A stretch of DNA of 47,960 nt. It comes from a bacterium (GTDB lineage Bacteria; Patescibacteriota; Patescibacteriia; Buchananbacterales; GWA2-38-13). Below the pieces are notes generated by a model that worked only from the letters and a program-made list of their open reading frames with translations, was not told the DNA's origin and did no database searches. Position 1 is the stretch's first letter. Each line of letters opens with the position of its first letter. This document shows positions 34,862 to 44,407 of this stretch, piece by piece. A program made the position numbers and the translations under genes. The stretch lies in the NCBI GenBank assembly GCA_030648715.1, contig JAUSGZ010000045.1, positions 1 to 47,960 on the forward strand, written 5' to 3'.

Positions 34862-35137
34862 ATGCTAACCGGCATGACTATGGCAACCGCAAAAAAACGA
34901 GCCGTAAAACCGGGCATCCGCCGCCAGCAGCCGCTGCCCGAGCAACTGCGAACAGCGTTGCACCAGGTGACGCAGGAGGTGGTAACCCTGGCCAAAGAAG
35001 CAAAGCGTAAATTCGACGGCATGGATGAAGCGACCAAGCGCAAAGTGCTCACCGGATTGAGCGGCGCGGCGGCGCTGTTAGCCCTACGAGCTCACCACCG
35101 ACACAAGAAACGCTCAAAAGCCCGACACCAGAAGTAA
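34862..35137 (+). CDS. Small basic hypothetical protein
   Basis: 91 aa, TACAAT -10-like box just upstream, terminator just after. Confidence 0.55.
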   Translation: MLTGMTMATAKKRAVKPGIRRQQPLPEQLRTALHQVTQEVVTLAKEAKRKFDGMDEATKRKVLTGLSGAAALLALRAHHRHKKRSKARHQK

Positions 35138-35172
35138 TACGAAAAACTGCCCCCGCGGGCAGTTTTTTTTAC
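35138..35172 (+). terminator. Intrinsic terminator aaaaactgcccccgcgggcagttttttt
   Basis: Hairpin plus T tract. Confidence 0.85.
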
Positions 35173-35184
35173 AACCCCCGCTGC

Positions 35185-36486
35185 CTATCGGCGCCACTCC
35201 GGGCTCTGGCGTACGAGGAGTTCTTCGGCGCGCTGCGGCTCTGCCATCAATTCCTTGACGACACGCTCCATCCGCACCCCCTGCGAACCCTTGACCAGCA
35301 GTACGTCGCCTGGCTCCAGCCGGTCCTGCAGGAAACGCCCGGCGGCCGCAGCATCCCCGAAGGTAAAGACGCGCTCCTCGGGCATGCCGGCCTCGCGCGC
35401 GCCGCGCGCAATATCGCGGCTCAACTCGCCGACGGCGACCAGGATATCCGTGCGCGAGGCGGCGACCAGCGCCCCGAGCTCGCGATGCGCGCGCCCGGTG
35501 ATCCTCCCCAGTTCCAGCATATCGCCCAAGACCGCGAACTTCTGGCCCGCACCGCTGGGAACCGAGTCCAGCAGGCGTACGGCGGCGGCGGCGGCCGACG
35601 GAGAACTGTTGTAGCTGTCATCAATGATGGCGCTGCGCTTGATACCGGGGACCAGGCGCAAGCGGCCCGGCGGCGGTTGATACGAACTGACGGCGGCCAC
35701 CGCGTCCCGCAGGCGCATTCCTTCCGCCACGCCGACCGCCACGGCCGCCAACGGCGCGTACAGCATCGCCTCCCCCAGCACGTTGGGCAGGGAGAGCGGC
35801 GCGGTTTCCTCCTTGAACCGCGCGGTGCAGGCGATCCCGCCGTGCAGCCGATTTTCCGCATCCGTTCCGTAGGTCGAGCGCACGTCGATCGCCCGCAACT
35901 GCGCGCCTTCGCTCATACCGTAGGTGATGACGCGCGCCTTAGTTCTTTTCGCCATGGCCGCGACCAAGGGCTCATCGGCATTGAGGACCGCCGTACCGTC
36001 GGCGGGCAGCGCGGACACCAGCCTCCCCTTCTCGGCAGCGACGGCGGCCACGGTCTTCATCGTCGCCAGGTGCACCGCCGACACCGCGGTCACCACGCCG
36101 ATCTTTGGCTGCAGGAATTCCACCAGGTATGCCATGTCCCCCGGCTTATCGACGCCCAGTTCCAACACCAGCCGCGCAGGGTAGCGGCGGCGCACGCCCC
36201 AACCCTGCCCGACGCCGTCGAGCAGCACGCCGAGCCACCGCAGCGGCGAACGCAGGCCGCTCACCTGCCCCAGCACCGCCAGCGGCACGCCCAGTTCATT
36301 GTTGTAATTCTTCGGGCTGACCCGCAACGAATCCAAACTGCCCAACACGAGCGCGATGGCTTGCACCGTCGAGGTCTTGCCGACGCTGCCACTGACGCCG
36401 ACGACCGTCGGATGGTAACGGAACAACACCCGGCGCGCAAACGTGCGCAAGAGGCGTTGGAGCAGACGGTGGATGATGGCGGCCAT
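35185..36486 (-). CDS. murF: UDP-N-acetylmuramoyl-tripeptide--D-alanyl-D-alanine ligase
   Basis: VVGVSGSVGKTSTVQAI; PKNYNNELGVPLAVL; IIDDSYNSSPSAAAAAV; AVLGDMLELG. Confidence 0.93.
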   Translation of the reverse strand: MAAIIHRLLQRLLRTFARRVLFRYHPTVVGVSGSVGKTSTVQAIALVLGSLDSLRVSPKNYNNELGVPLAVLGQVSGLRSPLRWLGVLLDGVGQGWGVRRRYPARLVLELGVDKPGDMAYLVEFLQPKIGVVTAVSAVHLATMKTVAAVAAEKGRLVSALPADGTAVLNADEPLVAAMAKRTKARVITYGMSEGAQLRAIDVRSTYGTDAENRLHGGIACTARFKEETAPLSLPNVLGEAMLYAPLAAVAVGVAEGMRLRDAVAAVSSYQPPPGRLRLVPGIKRSAIIDDSYNSSPSAAAAAVRLLDSVPSGAGQKFAVLGDMLELGRITGRAHRELGALVAASRTDILVAVGELSRDIARGAREAGMPEERVFTFGDAAAAGRFLQDRLEPGDVLLVKGSQGVRMERVVKELMAEPQRAEELLVRQSPEWRR

Positions 36487-36490
36487 AGAG

Positions 36491-38266
36491 TTACCGCTGC
36501 GGCGGCAATTGGAAGTAGTCTACCAAAAACTCGCCGAGCTGACGAAAGATGACCGTCGTTGAGTCGGCGGCGTGCTTGACCTTGGTCGGCCGGTCCAATT
36601 TCACGACGATCACGAACGCCGGCTTATACGCCGGGAAATACCCGATGAACGTGTGGTTCACTTCCTCTCCGTAGCCGCCGGAAGGGTCGGCGATCTGGGC
36701 CGTGCCGGTCTTGCCGGCGACGTAGTACCCGGCGAGCTTGGCTTTGTGGTCGTAGGCTCCCTCCAAGGCCTGCACCAGCATCCCGGTCACGGTACTCGCC
36801 GTCCGCCCGGTAACGACCTGGCGGATGGCTTGCGGGGCGGTCTTGACCACGCTGCCGTCCGCGTGCCGGCGCTCCGCGACGATGTAGGGGCGCATCAGCG
36901 TCCCGTTGTTCGCCAGCACCCCGAAGGCAGCGGCCAGCTGCAGCGGCGTAACGGTGATCCCCTGGCCGAACGAAGCCGTCATCGCATAGATATCACCCCG
37001 GCGATCCAAACTGCTGATATTGCCGGCCACCTCGGCATCCAGCGTGACCCCCGTCGGCTTTCCGAACCCGAAATCCTGCACGTAGCGGTGAAAAGCCTCA
37101 TTCCCCGTTTTTGTCACCACGTAGACGGCGCCGGTGTTGAGCGACTTCTCCAGCACCTGCACCATGGTCTGCGTACCGTGCGCCTGCAGGTCGGAATTAC
37201 GGATGCGCTTGCCGTTCGCCAGCTTGATCTCGCCGGTATCCTCATAGACGTCCTGGGGTTTTACCGCGCCGCGGTCAATGGCGGCCGCCATCGTGATCGG
37301 CTTGAAGACCGACCCGGGCTCATAGGCCTCAAAGATGGCGGGGTTGTTGTAGACGGACGGGTCCTTGGCCTCGGCGTAACGCTCGGGGTCGAAATTCGGC
37401 ACGCTGCACATCGCCAGCACCGCTCCGGTGGACGGCTGGAGCACGATGACCGTGCCGCCCTGCGCCTCGAACGTCGCGACGCCCTGCCGCAGGCGATCGC
37501 AGGCGGCGATCTGCACCGCGCGGTCGACGGTCAGCACCAGATCGTCGCCGTCCCGCGCCTCCTGCAAGCTCCGTTCGCCGATGGCGAGCGGCCGGCCATA
37601 AGCATCCGCCACGCCGCGTTCGCTGCCGGCCGCACCCGCCAGCTCGCGTTCGAAATACCCTTCCAGCCCGTACCGTCCGACCCGCCGGTCGCCGGAAAAC
37701 CCGGTGAACCCCAGCAACTGGCCGCTGAATCCCGGTTCCGGGTAGTAACGGTAGCTCTCACGCACGTCCGTGATGCCGGGCAACGCCGCGGCGCGGATCT
37801 TTTCGACCTGCTCCTTGGTCACCTTGCGCCACAATGGTTCATACGGATCGGAGCGCCGCGAAAGTTTCGCCGCGATCGGCGGCCATTGCTCGGGCGTGAG
37901 GTCCAGTACGGTTGCGAGCATATCCACGACCCGGCCGGGGTTGGAAACCTTGCTGGGATTAGCGACGACCAGATAGTAGGTCCGATTGGTGACGATCGGA
38001 TACTCGACGCCCCGCTCGCGTACGAAGATGGAGCCGCGATCCGGTTCCAATTCCCGGTAGGCATCCTGCGCCTTGGCCGCCAAACTCATGAAATACTCAT
38101 GCCGCACCACCTGCAGGTAGAATAAGCGTCCGATAATGACCAGGGCGCACAAAAAAAAGACGGCGCCCAGCGTCCAGGCGCGCCGTATGGTCGGATCGGT
38201 GACCAGCCGCGCGTGCCGCGGCAGCGTGAACTGCGCTATCCCGCGACGGGGAGCGGCGTTCAGCAT
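36491..38266 (-). CDS. ftsI: Penicillin-binding protein (FtsI/PBP2-type transpeptidase)
   Basis: YEPGSVFKPITMAAAID; GKTGTAQIADPSGGY; position in dcw cluster. Confidence 0.93.
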   Translation of the reverse strand: MLNAAPRRGIAQFTLPRHARLVTDPTIRRAWTLGAVFFLCALVIIGRLFYLQVVRHEYFMSLAAKAQDAYRELEPDRGSIFVRERGVEYPIVTNRTYYLVVANPSKVSNPGRVVDMLATVLDLTPEQWPPIAAKLSRRSDPYEPLWRKVTKEQVEKIRAAALPGITDVRESYRYYPEPGFSGQLLGFTGFSGDRRVGRYGLEGYFERELAGAAGSERGVADAYGRPLAIGERSLQEARDGDDLVLTVDRAVQIAACDRLRQGVATFEAQGGTVIVLQPSTGAVLAMCSVPNFDPERYAEAKDPSVYNNPAIFEAYEPGSVFKPITMAAAIDRGAVKPQDVYEDTGEIKLANGKRIRNSDLQAHGTQTMVQVLEKSLNTGAVYVVTKTGNEAFHRYVQDFGFGKPTGVTLDAEVAGNISSLDRRGDIYAMTASFGQGITVTPLQLAAAFGVLANNGTLMRPYIVAERRHADGSVVKTAPQAIRQVVTGRTASTVTGMLVQALEGAYDHKAKLAGYYVAGKTGTAQIADPSGGYGEEVNHTFIGYFPAYKPAFVIVVKLDRPTKVKHAADSTTVIFRQLGEFLVDYFQLPPQR

Positions 38267-38278
38267 CAGGCCCGTGCG

Positions 38279-38647
38279 TTAGTATCCGGCACCGCCGGCA
38301 GGCGCGTAGCCGACCGGCCCGACAGCGCTGACGTAGCGAACGTCATTGGCCGGCACCAGCTGCAGCGAGGTGACGCGCTGCTCGAGATTCTGGAAGGACT
38401 GCAGCTCCAGCGCCCGGCTCTCCAAATCGCGGGTTTCCAGCCGCAGCTGGTCGAGCTGGTCGCGCAAGGACTGCATCTGATACCCCTTGGCTGCCAGATT
38501 GTTGGCCTGCACCAGGTACGAAGCGAGCGCGAACAGCAACCCGCCAACGGCCAGGGTGCACCAGACCCGCGGATTGAACGACGGCAGCGCCAGGACCGTC
38601 GCGCCACCCCCGCCGGTCCGGTGGCTCATCGCGTAGAAACGTCCCAT
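38279..38647 (-). CDS. FtsL-like bitopic coiled-coil division protein
   Basis: TM then coiled coil LQSLRDQLDQLRLETRDLESRALELQSFQNLEQRV-type; located between rsmH and PBP gene. Confidence 0.7.
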   Translation of the reverse strand: MGRFYAMSHRTGGGGATVLALPSFNPRVWCTLAVGGLLFALASYLVQANNLAAKGYQMQSLRDQLDQLRLETRDLESRALELQSFQNLEQRVTSLQLVPANDVRYVSAVGPVGYAPAGGAGY

Positions 38648-38658
38648 AGGTTTTGTGA

Positions 38659-39636
38659 TTATGTTTGTTTGATTAAGGGAATTTGATTGAAAAGTCGCTG
38701 GGCGATCCGGAGCTTGGCGCTGCGGCTGCGGGGATTGGCGGCCACTTCGGCGTCGCCGGGGATCACGGGCTTGCGGGTCACCGCCGCGAGGTACGGGCCG
38801 CCGCAGGTGCAACGCGGCGCATCGCTTGGACACCGGCAGGGCCGAGCGTACTCGCGGAAGAACTGCTTGACGATACGGTCTTCCAAGGAGTGGTAGCTGA
38901 TAACGGCCATCCGCGCCCCGGGCGGGAGGAGCGTCAAGGAGGAGCGCAAGGCGGTCTGTAAATTTTCAAGTTCGTGGTTGACCGCGATGCGCAGGGCCTG
39001 GAACGTGCGGGTCGCCGGATGACGGCGCGACGGCTTGCCGTAGTGGTGGCGGTAGACGCCGGCAACCACCGCGGCCAGCTGCGCCCCCTGGCGGAACGGC
39101 TCACGCTCGCGCAAACGGACGATGGCCGAAGCGATGGGTCTGGCCAGCGGTTCCTCTCCATAGCTTTTCAAGACGTCGGCCAATTTGCCCACCGGCAGGC
39201 GGTTCACCAGGTCCGCCGCGGTCGGCACCTCGGTCGTCGCATCGAAACGGAAATCGAGGCGCTCGGCGTCAAAGCCGAATCCCGCTTCCGGGGCATCCAG
39301 CTGCAGCGATGACAGCCCCAAGTCCAGCAGGCACCCGCCGCTCGGCGTGAACCCGAGCGTTTTGGCGACCTCCTCCATGGTTGTGAAATTACCGTGCGCA
39401 ACGAGCATCCGCTTTCCCAGTGCGGGGTCGCTGGCCACGAGCTTGAGCCGCGCAACCGCGTTCGTATCCCAGTCGATCGCCAGCACTTGTCCGTCCGGCG
39501 CGGTGGCGGAAAGCAGCGCCCGCGCATGACCTCCGTTGCCGGCCGTGCCATCGATGAAATGCTTGCCGGGGGCGGCGGCCAGCCCACTCACCACTTCCGC
39601 GACCAGCACCGGCTGATGGCCTTCAGGACGGGGCAT
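38659..39636 (-). CDS. rsmH: 16S rRNA (cytosine1402-N4)-methyltransferase
   Basis: HQPVLVAEVVSGLA; FIDGTAGNGGHARALL; LLDLGLSSLQLD; ALRIAVNHELENL; ISYHSLEDRIVKQFF. Confidence 0.96.
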   Translation of the reverse strand: MPRPEGHQPVLVAEVVSGLAAAPGKHFIDGTAGNGGHARALLSATAPDGQVLAIDWDTNAVARLKLVASDPALGKRMLVAHGNFTTMEEVAKTLGFTPSGGCLLDLGLSSLQLDAPEAGFGFDAERLDFRFDATTEVPTAADLVNRLPVGKLADVLKSYGEEPLARPIASAIVRLREREPFRQGAQLAAVVAGVYRHHYGKPSRRHPATRTFQALRIAVNHELENLQTALRSSLTLLPPGARMAVISYHSLEDRIVKQFFREYARPCRCPSDAPRCTCGGPYLAAVTRKPVIPGDAEVAANPRSRSAKLRIAQRLFNQIPLIKQT

Positions 39637-39640
39637 ACCC

Positions 39641-40072
39641 CTACACCCCCAGTTCGCCCAACGCCTCCGAGATCTCAACGCTCTTGCCTTCGGTCTGTTT
39701 CTTGTATTCGCTCCACTTGGCGGCATCCCAGATCTCCAACCGGTTGTAGAGGCCCGCGATGACCACCTGCTTGCCCAACCCGGCGAACTGGCGCAGGTAC
39801 TCGGGCACGCTGATGCGGCCCTGCCCGTCCGGGGAAACGTCCATCGCCCCGGCCAGCATCAGACGAGCGAACGCGCGCGTATTGGCCTTCGCCAGCGGAA
39901 GTGCTGCCAGTTTTGCGACCAGTTTCCCCCACTCGGCCTGGGTGTAAACGAACAAACAGCTGTCCAGCCCCCGCGTGACGACCACGCCGCGCCGCAGCAC
40001 GGTGCGAAACTTTGCCGGGACTGCGATGCGCCCTTTTTCGTCAATGGAATGCTGGTATTCGCCGATGAACAT
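39641..40072 (-). CDS. mraZ: Transcriptional regulator MraZ
   Basis: MFIGEYQHSIDEKGRIAVPAKFR...DVSPDGQGRISVPEYLRQFAGLGKQVVIAGLYNRLEIWD. Confidence 0.95.
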   Translation of the reverse strand: MFIGEYQHSIDEKGRIAVPAKFRTVLRRGVVVTRGLDSCLFVYTQAEWGKLVAKLAALPLAKANTRAFARLMLAGAMDVSPDGQGRISVPEYLRQFAGLGKQVVIAGLYNRLEIWDAAKWSEYKKQTEGKSVEISEALGELGV

Positions 40073-40120
40073 AAACCGCTGCAATTTTGCCGAGATATCC
40101 ACAAATTTGAGCCCTTCTCC

Positions 40121-40186
40121 CCACTTTTATCCACTTTTCACCACAATACATATACTTTATACCACTCCCACACCACTGTCAACCAC
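40121..40186 (-). promoter_or_regulatory. MraZ operator array and dcw promoter
   Basis: Minus-strand GTGG boxes at plus CCAC positions 40121, 40131, 40141, 40162, 40173, 40183; TTGACA-N17-TAAAGT embedded. Confidence 0.7.
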
Positions 40187-40328
40187 TTTCAAATAGCCAA
40201 ATTTCCTCAAAATTAAGTCAAAAAATGCCGCTACCAGTCAAGGCGTGGCTGCCTGTGGATAGATGTGTTTTTCCAAACAAAAAAGTGGCGGCTGCCACTT
40301 CATCTTCATCCGTTCCCAAACCGGGCTA

Positions 40329-40706
40329 TCAGGACTTGGCCGTCACGTTCGGTGCGGAACGGTAGCGCGGCTGCACCCAGGCGCGAGCACGCGTGTGTTT
40401 GCCGCGGCGCGAAACGATTTCTCCCTGTGCTACCGATGCCACCGGCACTCCCCAGGCGTAGCCCAAGGCATTCGCGGCGACCGCGCCGGCACGCAGCTGC
40501 GTGAACCCGGCAAGGCCCTGCGGGTCATGGACCACCGTGACGCTCAACGGCCTGCTGCGGCCGCGCAGCAAGGCGGCGATCAGCGGCAAAATGCGCTCCG
40601 TCCCGTGGAACGGCGTTGCCGCCGACGCTCGAGCGACGACCCGGCGGCCGTTGAGCAGCAATGCGGTGACGCGCTGCGGAACGGTCGTATCAAGACGCAG
40701 TTCCAT
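40329..40706 (-). CDS. Divergent TsaB-like protein
   Basis: ILPLIAALLRGR...VVHDPQGLAGFTQLRAGAVAANALGYAWGVPVASV aligns by eye with the TsaB GPGSFTGLR region. Confidence 0.6.
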   Translation of the reverse strand: MELRLDTTVPQRVTALLLNGRRVVARASAATPFHGTERILPLIAALLRGRSRPLSVTVVHDPQGLAGFTQLRAGAVAANALGYAWGVPVASVAQGEIVSRRGKHTRARAWVQPRYRSAPNVTAKS

Positions 40707-40717
40707 GCGTACCTCAG

Positions 40718-41350
40718 CTAGCGGATGCCGTGGCGCAAACGGTCAATGACCACGAGCTTCTTATTCTCCAGGATGGTATAGAGGAACTTGTCGGTGATGT
40801 TGTGTCGGTAGCGGAACTCGGCAACCGTCATCACCGTGTAGTTGATGGGATGGTCAAGCTCGCGCTCGAACTGTCCCATCAGGCGGGACAGCCGCTTGCG
40901 GTTGACGGTTCCGACCAGCAGCAGGTCGGTGCTGAAACCTTCCAGGCCGACGAACATGCCGGTCAGCACCAACAGCTGTACGGACGCGATGTTTTTGATC
41001 CGCTCGATGAGCTTCTGTTCCACGAGCAACTGCGCCTTGACCAGCAGCGCCTTGAGCTCCGGGTACAGAAGGAAGCTGGGATTGGCAAGGTAAAATTTCT
41101 TCAACTGCTTGCGCACGCGGACCTTGCGCGAACGCTTGGCCGCCTCCTTGCTGCCGGGGAGCACACTGGGCGACAGCATCGGACTGATGATGCCGATGCT
41201 TTCAAGATTGGCGACCTCCCGCCGTACTGAATTCAGCTGGACGTGGATCGCCCGCGCCAGTTCGCGCAGGTAGTAGGGCTGCTCCGGGTTATTCAAAAAC
41301 CGCTGGAGAAGTTTGACCCGGGTGGTTGAACTAAACAAGTGTTCAAGCAT
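40718..41350 (-). CDS. Winged-helix regulator with nucleotidyltransferase-like C-terminal domain
   Basis: MLEHLFSSTTRVKLLQRFLNNPEQPYYLRELARAIHVQLNSVRREVANLESIGII. Confidence 0.75.
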   Translation of the reverse strand: MLEHLFSSTTRVKLLQRFLNNPEQPYYLRELARAIHVQLNSVRREVANLESIGIISPMLSPSVLPGSKEAAKRSRKVRVRKQLKKFYLANPSFLLYPELKALLVKAQLLVEQKLIERIKNIASVQLLVLTGMFVGLEGFSTDLLLVGTVNRKRLSRLMGQFERELDHPINYTVMTVAEFRYRHNITDKFLYTILENKKLVVIDRLRHGIR

Positions 41351-41422
41351 AGGAATTCGCCTGACCGCGAACGTCGAATATAGTATACTATAGCCATTCC
41401 CCAACCGACAAACCCCCCGCCC

Positions 41423-43660
41423 ATGGACCGCTACATCGCAAAGATCACCACTCTGCAGGTGGATCCCGCCAACGGGAGCTCCGCCGGAAAAGTGTTCGTC
41501 GCCAAACCCTCGCTGGAGAAGGAACTTACCGCGGGTAAGATCTTCGGTTTTGCCGAGCTGACCGGGGTGGTCCCCGAGGGCGAGAGCCTGGTGGACCAAC
41601 TGCTGGATGAAGCAAAAGACGAGCTCTACCAGACGGGAGCGCTGCGCCGTCCCGGCGGAGCCGCCCCTGCCGCCGACCTGGAGGAACGCTTCGGGCAGGT
41701 GCTTCAGCACGTCAACGGCGCCGTGGCGACGTTCCTGGAAACCCACCGTACCGGCACGGATTTTCAGCAGAGCTCTATTCTTTTGGGCAACATCCGCCAG
41801 CAGCAACTGGTCATTTCCACGGTCGGCAGCGTGACGGGCTACCTGTTCCATTACCGGCCGACGCACGACTACCAGACGGTGACCATTACCGAGCCAACGC
41901 CCGGGGTTGCGGTCAACCCGCTGCGGCTGTTCACCCAGACCATCGCCGGCAGCCTCGGCCCGCTGGACACCGCAATGTTCTGCTCCGACGGGGTGCTGGA
42001 CTACCTGTCGCTCCACACGCTGAAAACCACCGTGACCGGCAACGCCGGTCCGGATGCCGTGCGCCAGCTCAAAACCGCGCTCCTGCGCGCGCGGCCGAAA
42101 ACTCCGGCGGTCGCCATCATCATCAGCCTGGTGCTGCAGCGGCCCTCGCCTCCCCCGTTAAGCCTGAAAAATTTCGACTACCTGGGAGCAGCCTCGCGCG
42201 ACTCCATGCGGACGCTCGCCCACACCCAGCGACAAACCAGCCGCGTCCTGACCCCCCGCCTGCTGCCGGACGTGCAGAAATTCTGGCACTGGCTGCAGGA
42301 GACCGGCCAGCGCTACCGTCAGCGCATCCAGAACCGCCATGCAGCGCCCCCCGCCCCAAGCGCGCCGCCGACCCCCGTTCCCCCGCCACCTCCCCCGCAA
42401 GTGCGCTCGTCAAGTTTGGCCCTGGGGCGGGTGCGGGCTTTCACGGCGACCGCTTCGCGGCGCGCCTTCACCCACCCGGTGGTCAAGACCGCAGGCGCAA
42501 TGGTAACCACGCTGGCCGCCAACTCCTGGCGCCGCTACCGGTCGTGGTCATGGAAACGGCAACTGGCCGTGGCCGGCAGCCTGGTGCTGGCGGTCCTTTT
42601 GGTCTGGAACCTGGCAACCCTCTCCGGCCGGCGGGCAGTCACCGCCCGCGAGAAGGCATTCGCCACGGTGCTGGCGCAGGCCGAACGGTTGCGCGACGCC
42701 GCCCAAGCCGCGCTTATCTACCAGGACGAAACGGGCGCCCGCGAGCGCCTCAACGAAGGCCTGCGCATCCTGGACCAGCTGCCCCAAACGTTCATCGCGC
42801 ACCCGACGGTCGTGCGGACCCGGCGTGAGCTGAACGCCAAACTCAATGAGCTGCGCCATGAAGTCGTCATCGCCGACCCGCTGCAGCTGGCAAACTTCAA
42901 CAACCTGGACGACGACGCCCGCGCCGCGCCGACCATGGTGCGCCTGGGAGAGCGCCTCTACGCCCAGAACGCGCGCACAAAGGTCTTCTTCACACTCAAT
43001 TTGGTCAGCCGCTCCATCGCGGAAATCCAACCGTCCACCCCGCTCAATGGCACGCTGGCCTCGGCCACTCCCCTGTCGCGGACCTCGGCGGTACTCCTGG
43101 ACAACGACGGGCGTGTCCTGCGCCTGGACGGAACCGACCAGGTCCGCCCGCTGCCGATTTCACTCCCGGGCGGCAATGCCGTCGCCGTCGCGAGCTTCCG
43201 CGAACGGCTCTACCTGCTGTCCGCGGTTTCGGGCACGATCTTTCGGGCCGACCCGGCGGGCGGAGGGTTTGGCGCCCCGCGCAACTGGATCGCCGACCCG
43301 AGCGTTGACCTGCGGACGGCCGTCGACCTGACGCTGGACGGCGACTTGTATGTGCTGCTGGGCGACGGTGGCATCGTCAAATTGCGCCAGGGCAATCCCT
43401 CGCCGTTCGACCTGCAGCCGATCGACCCGCCGCTTTCCGGCCCGACCAAGATAAAAACGTCCGAAGCGTCGGCCTATCTGTACCTGCTGGACCCGCCCAC
43501 CAAGCGGATCGTGGTCGTCGGCAAGGACGGCAAGCTCGCGCGGCAGTACCGCTCGGCGGCTTTTGACGAGCTGCGCGACATCGTCGTGGACGAAACGGCA
43601 AAAACCATCTACGTGCTGAACGGCGCGCGCCTCTACGGCGTGCCGATGGAACATCTCTAA
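41423..43660 (+). CDS. Large membrane protein: N-terminal PP2C-like region, Pro-rich linker, one TM, C-terminal beta-propeller-like region
   Basis: TAMFCSDGVLDYLSLHTLK; TM RQLAVAGSLVLAVLLVWNLATL; repeated beta-rich blades to the C-terminus; fold names are by-eye inference. Confidence 0.6.
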   Translation: MDRYIAKITTLQVDPANGSSAGKVFVAKPSLEKELTAGKIFGFAELTGVVPEGESLVDQLLDEAKDELYQTGALRRPGGAAPAADLEERFGQVLQHVNGAVATFLETHRTGTDFQQSSILLGNIRQQQLVISTVGSVTGYLFHYRPTHDYQTVTITEPTPGVAVNPLRLFTQTIAGSLGPLDTAMFCSDGVLDYLSLHTLKTTVTGNAGPDAVRQLKTALLRARPKTPAVAIIISLVLQRPSPPPLSLKNFDYLGAASRDSMRTLAHTQRQTSRVLTPRLLPDVQKFWHWLQETGQRYRQRIQNRHAAPPAPSAPPTPVPPPPPPQVRSSSLALGRVRAFTATASRRAFTHPVVKTAGAMVTTLAANSWRRYRSWSWKRQLAVAGSLVLAVLLVWNLATLSGRRAVTAREKAFATVLAQAERLRDAAQAALIYQDETGARERLNEGLRILDQLPQTFIAHPTVVRTRRELNAKLNELRHEVVIADPLQLANFNNLDDDARAAPTMVRLGERLYAQNARTKVFFTLNLVSRSIAEIQPSTPLNGTLASATPLSRTSAVLLDNDGRVLRLDGTDQVRPLPISLPGGNAVAVASFRERLYLLSAVSGTIFRADPAGGGFGAPRNWIADPSVDLRTAVDLTLDGDLYVLLGDGGIVKLRQGNPSPFDLQPIDPPLSGPTKIKTSEASAYLYLLDPPTKRIVVVGKDGKLARQYRSAAFDELRDIVVDETAKTIYVLNGARLYGVPMEHL

Positions 43661-43717
43661 AAATCCGGAACCAAAATTCGCACCCCGCCCGGAGTGTTTT
43701 TTTTGCGCCGGGCAGGA

Positions 43718-43746
43718 TTGACAAACGGCAAAAAATCAGCTACGGT
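43718..43746 (+). promoter_or_regulatory. Promoter TTGACA-N17-TACGGT
   Basis: Upstream of CDS 43805. Confidence 0.65.
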
Positions 43747-43804
43747 GGCATCCGCGTTTTTGGCCCTTTGTCCCAAGCCCCGCTACAACCCAAAAGGAGG
43801 ACGC

Positions 43805-44251
43805 ATGTCCTTTATCGAGGAGCTCAACCGCCAGCTCGCAAACGTCGACCTCGGCGACCTCGCCGAACCCCGAGAGGACGGTATTTCCGAAAACGACCAC
43901 GTCGTTGGGTCGCTGCCCGATGACCTCAAGCGCCTGTACACGCTGCGCCTGCGGTCCATCACCGACGAACCGTTGGTCCAGGCAAAAGCCCTGCGCGCCC
44001 TCGCTGACGTCACCCAGGAACACCGAGGTGTCGTCCCCGCCGCAAGTGTCGATGACGTCGAACGCAGCCTGGAGCTCCAGCGCCACCGCCGCCGCGCGCT
44101 GGATACCCTGTTTTGGACGGCACTGCGGACCGAGTTCCCCGAGCTTGCCACCAAACGGTGCCTCGCCATCCGCAAAGGCTGGCAAGTCGTATGGAGCGAG
44201 GACGAGTCCGACGACGCTCCGCGAGCACTCATCATCATCAGGGGCAGGTAG
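43805..44251 (+). CDS. Small acidic protein, paralog A of tandem pair
   Basis: AAAGGAGGACGC SD; LGDLAEPREDGISENDHVVGSLPDDLKRLYTLR. Confidence 0.8.
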   Translation: MSFIEELNRQLANVDLGDLAEPREDGISENDHVVGSLPDDLKRLYTLRLRSITDEPLVQAKALRALADVTQEHRGVVPAASVDDVERSLELQRHRRRALDTLFWTALRTEFPELATKRCLAIRKGWQVVWSEDESDDAPRALIIIRGR

Positions 44252-44289
44252 CCCCAAATCCCAACCTCCGTCGTTCTCTGCCGACCAGC

Positions 44290-44319
44290 GGACCCTCACC
44301 GGTCCGTTTTTTTTATATA
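44290..44319 (+). terminator. Intrinsic terminator CGGACCctcacCGGTCCGtttttttt
   Basis: Stem plus T8. Confidence 0.85.
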
Positions 44320-44328
44320 GCCCTAACT

Positions 44329-44356
44329 TGACAAAAAATAAAAAACGGGTTAATCT
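44329..44356 (+). promoter_or_regulatory. Promoter TTGACA-N16-TAATCT
   Basis: Upstream of CDS 44408. Confidence 0.65.
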
Positions 44357-44407
44357 TTGACCCAACGTTTTTGTTGTTTCTTCCAAGGCCCTTTACAAGG
44401 AGGACGA

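Noticed and set aside
36572-38125. 517-aa ORF antisense to the PBP gene
   Set aside because: Overlaps a well-supported transpeptidase; composition typical of antisense frames in GC-rich genes.
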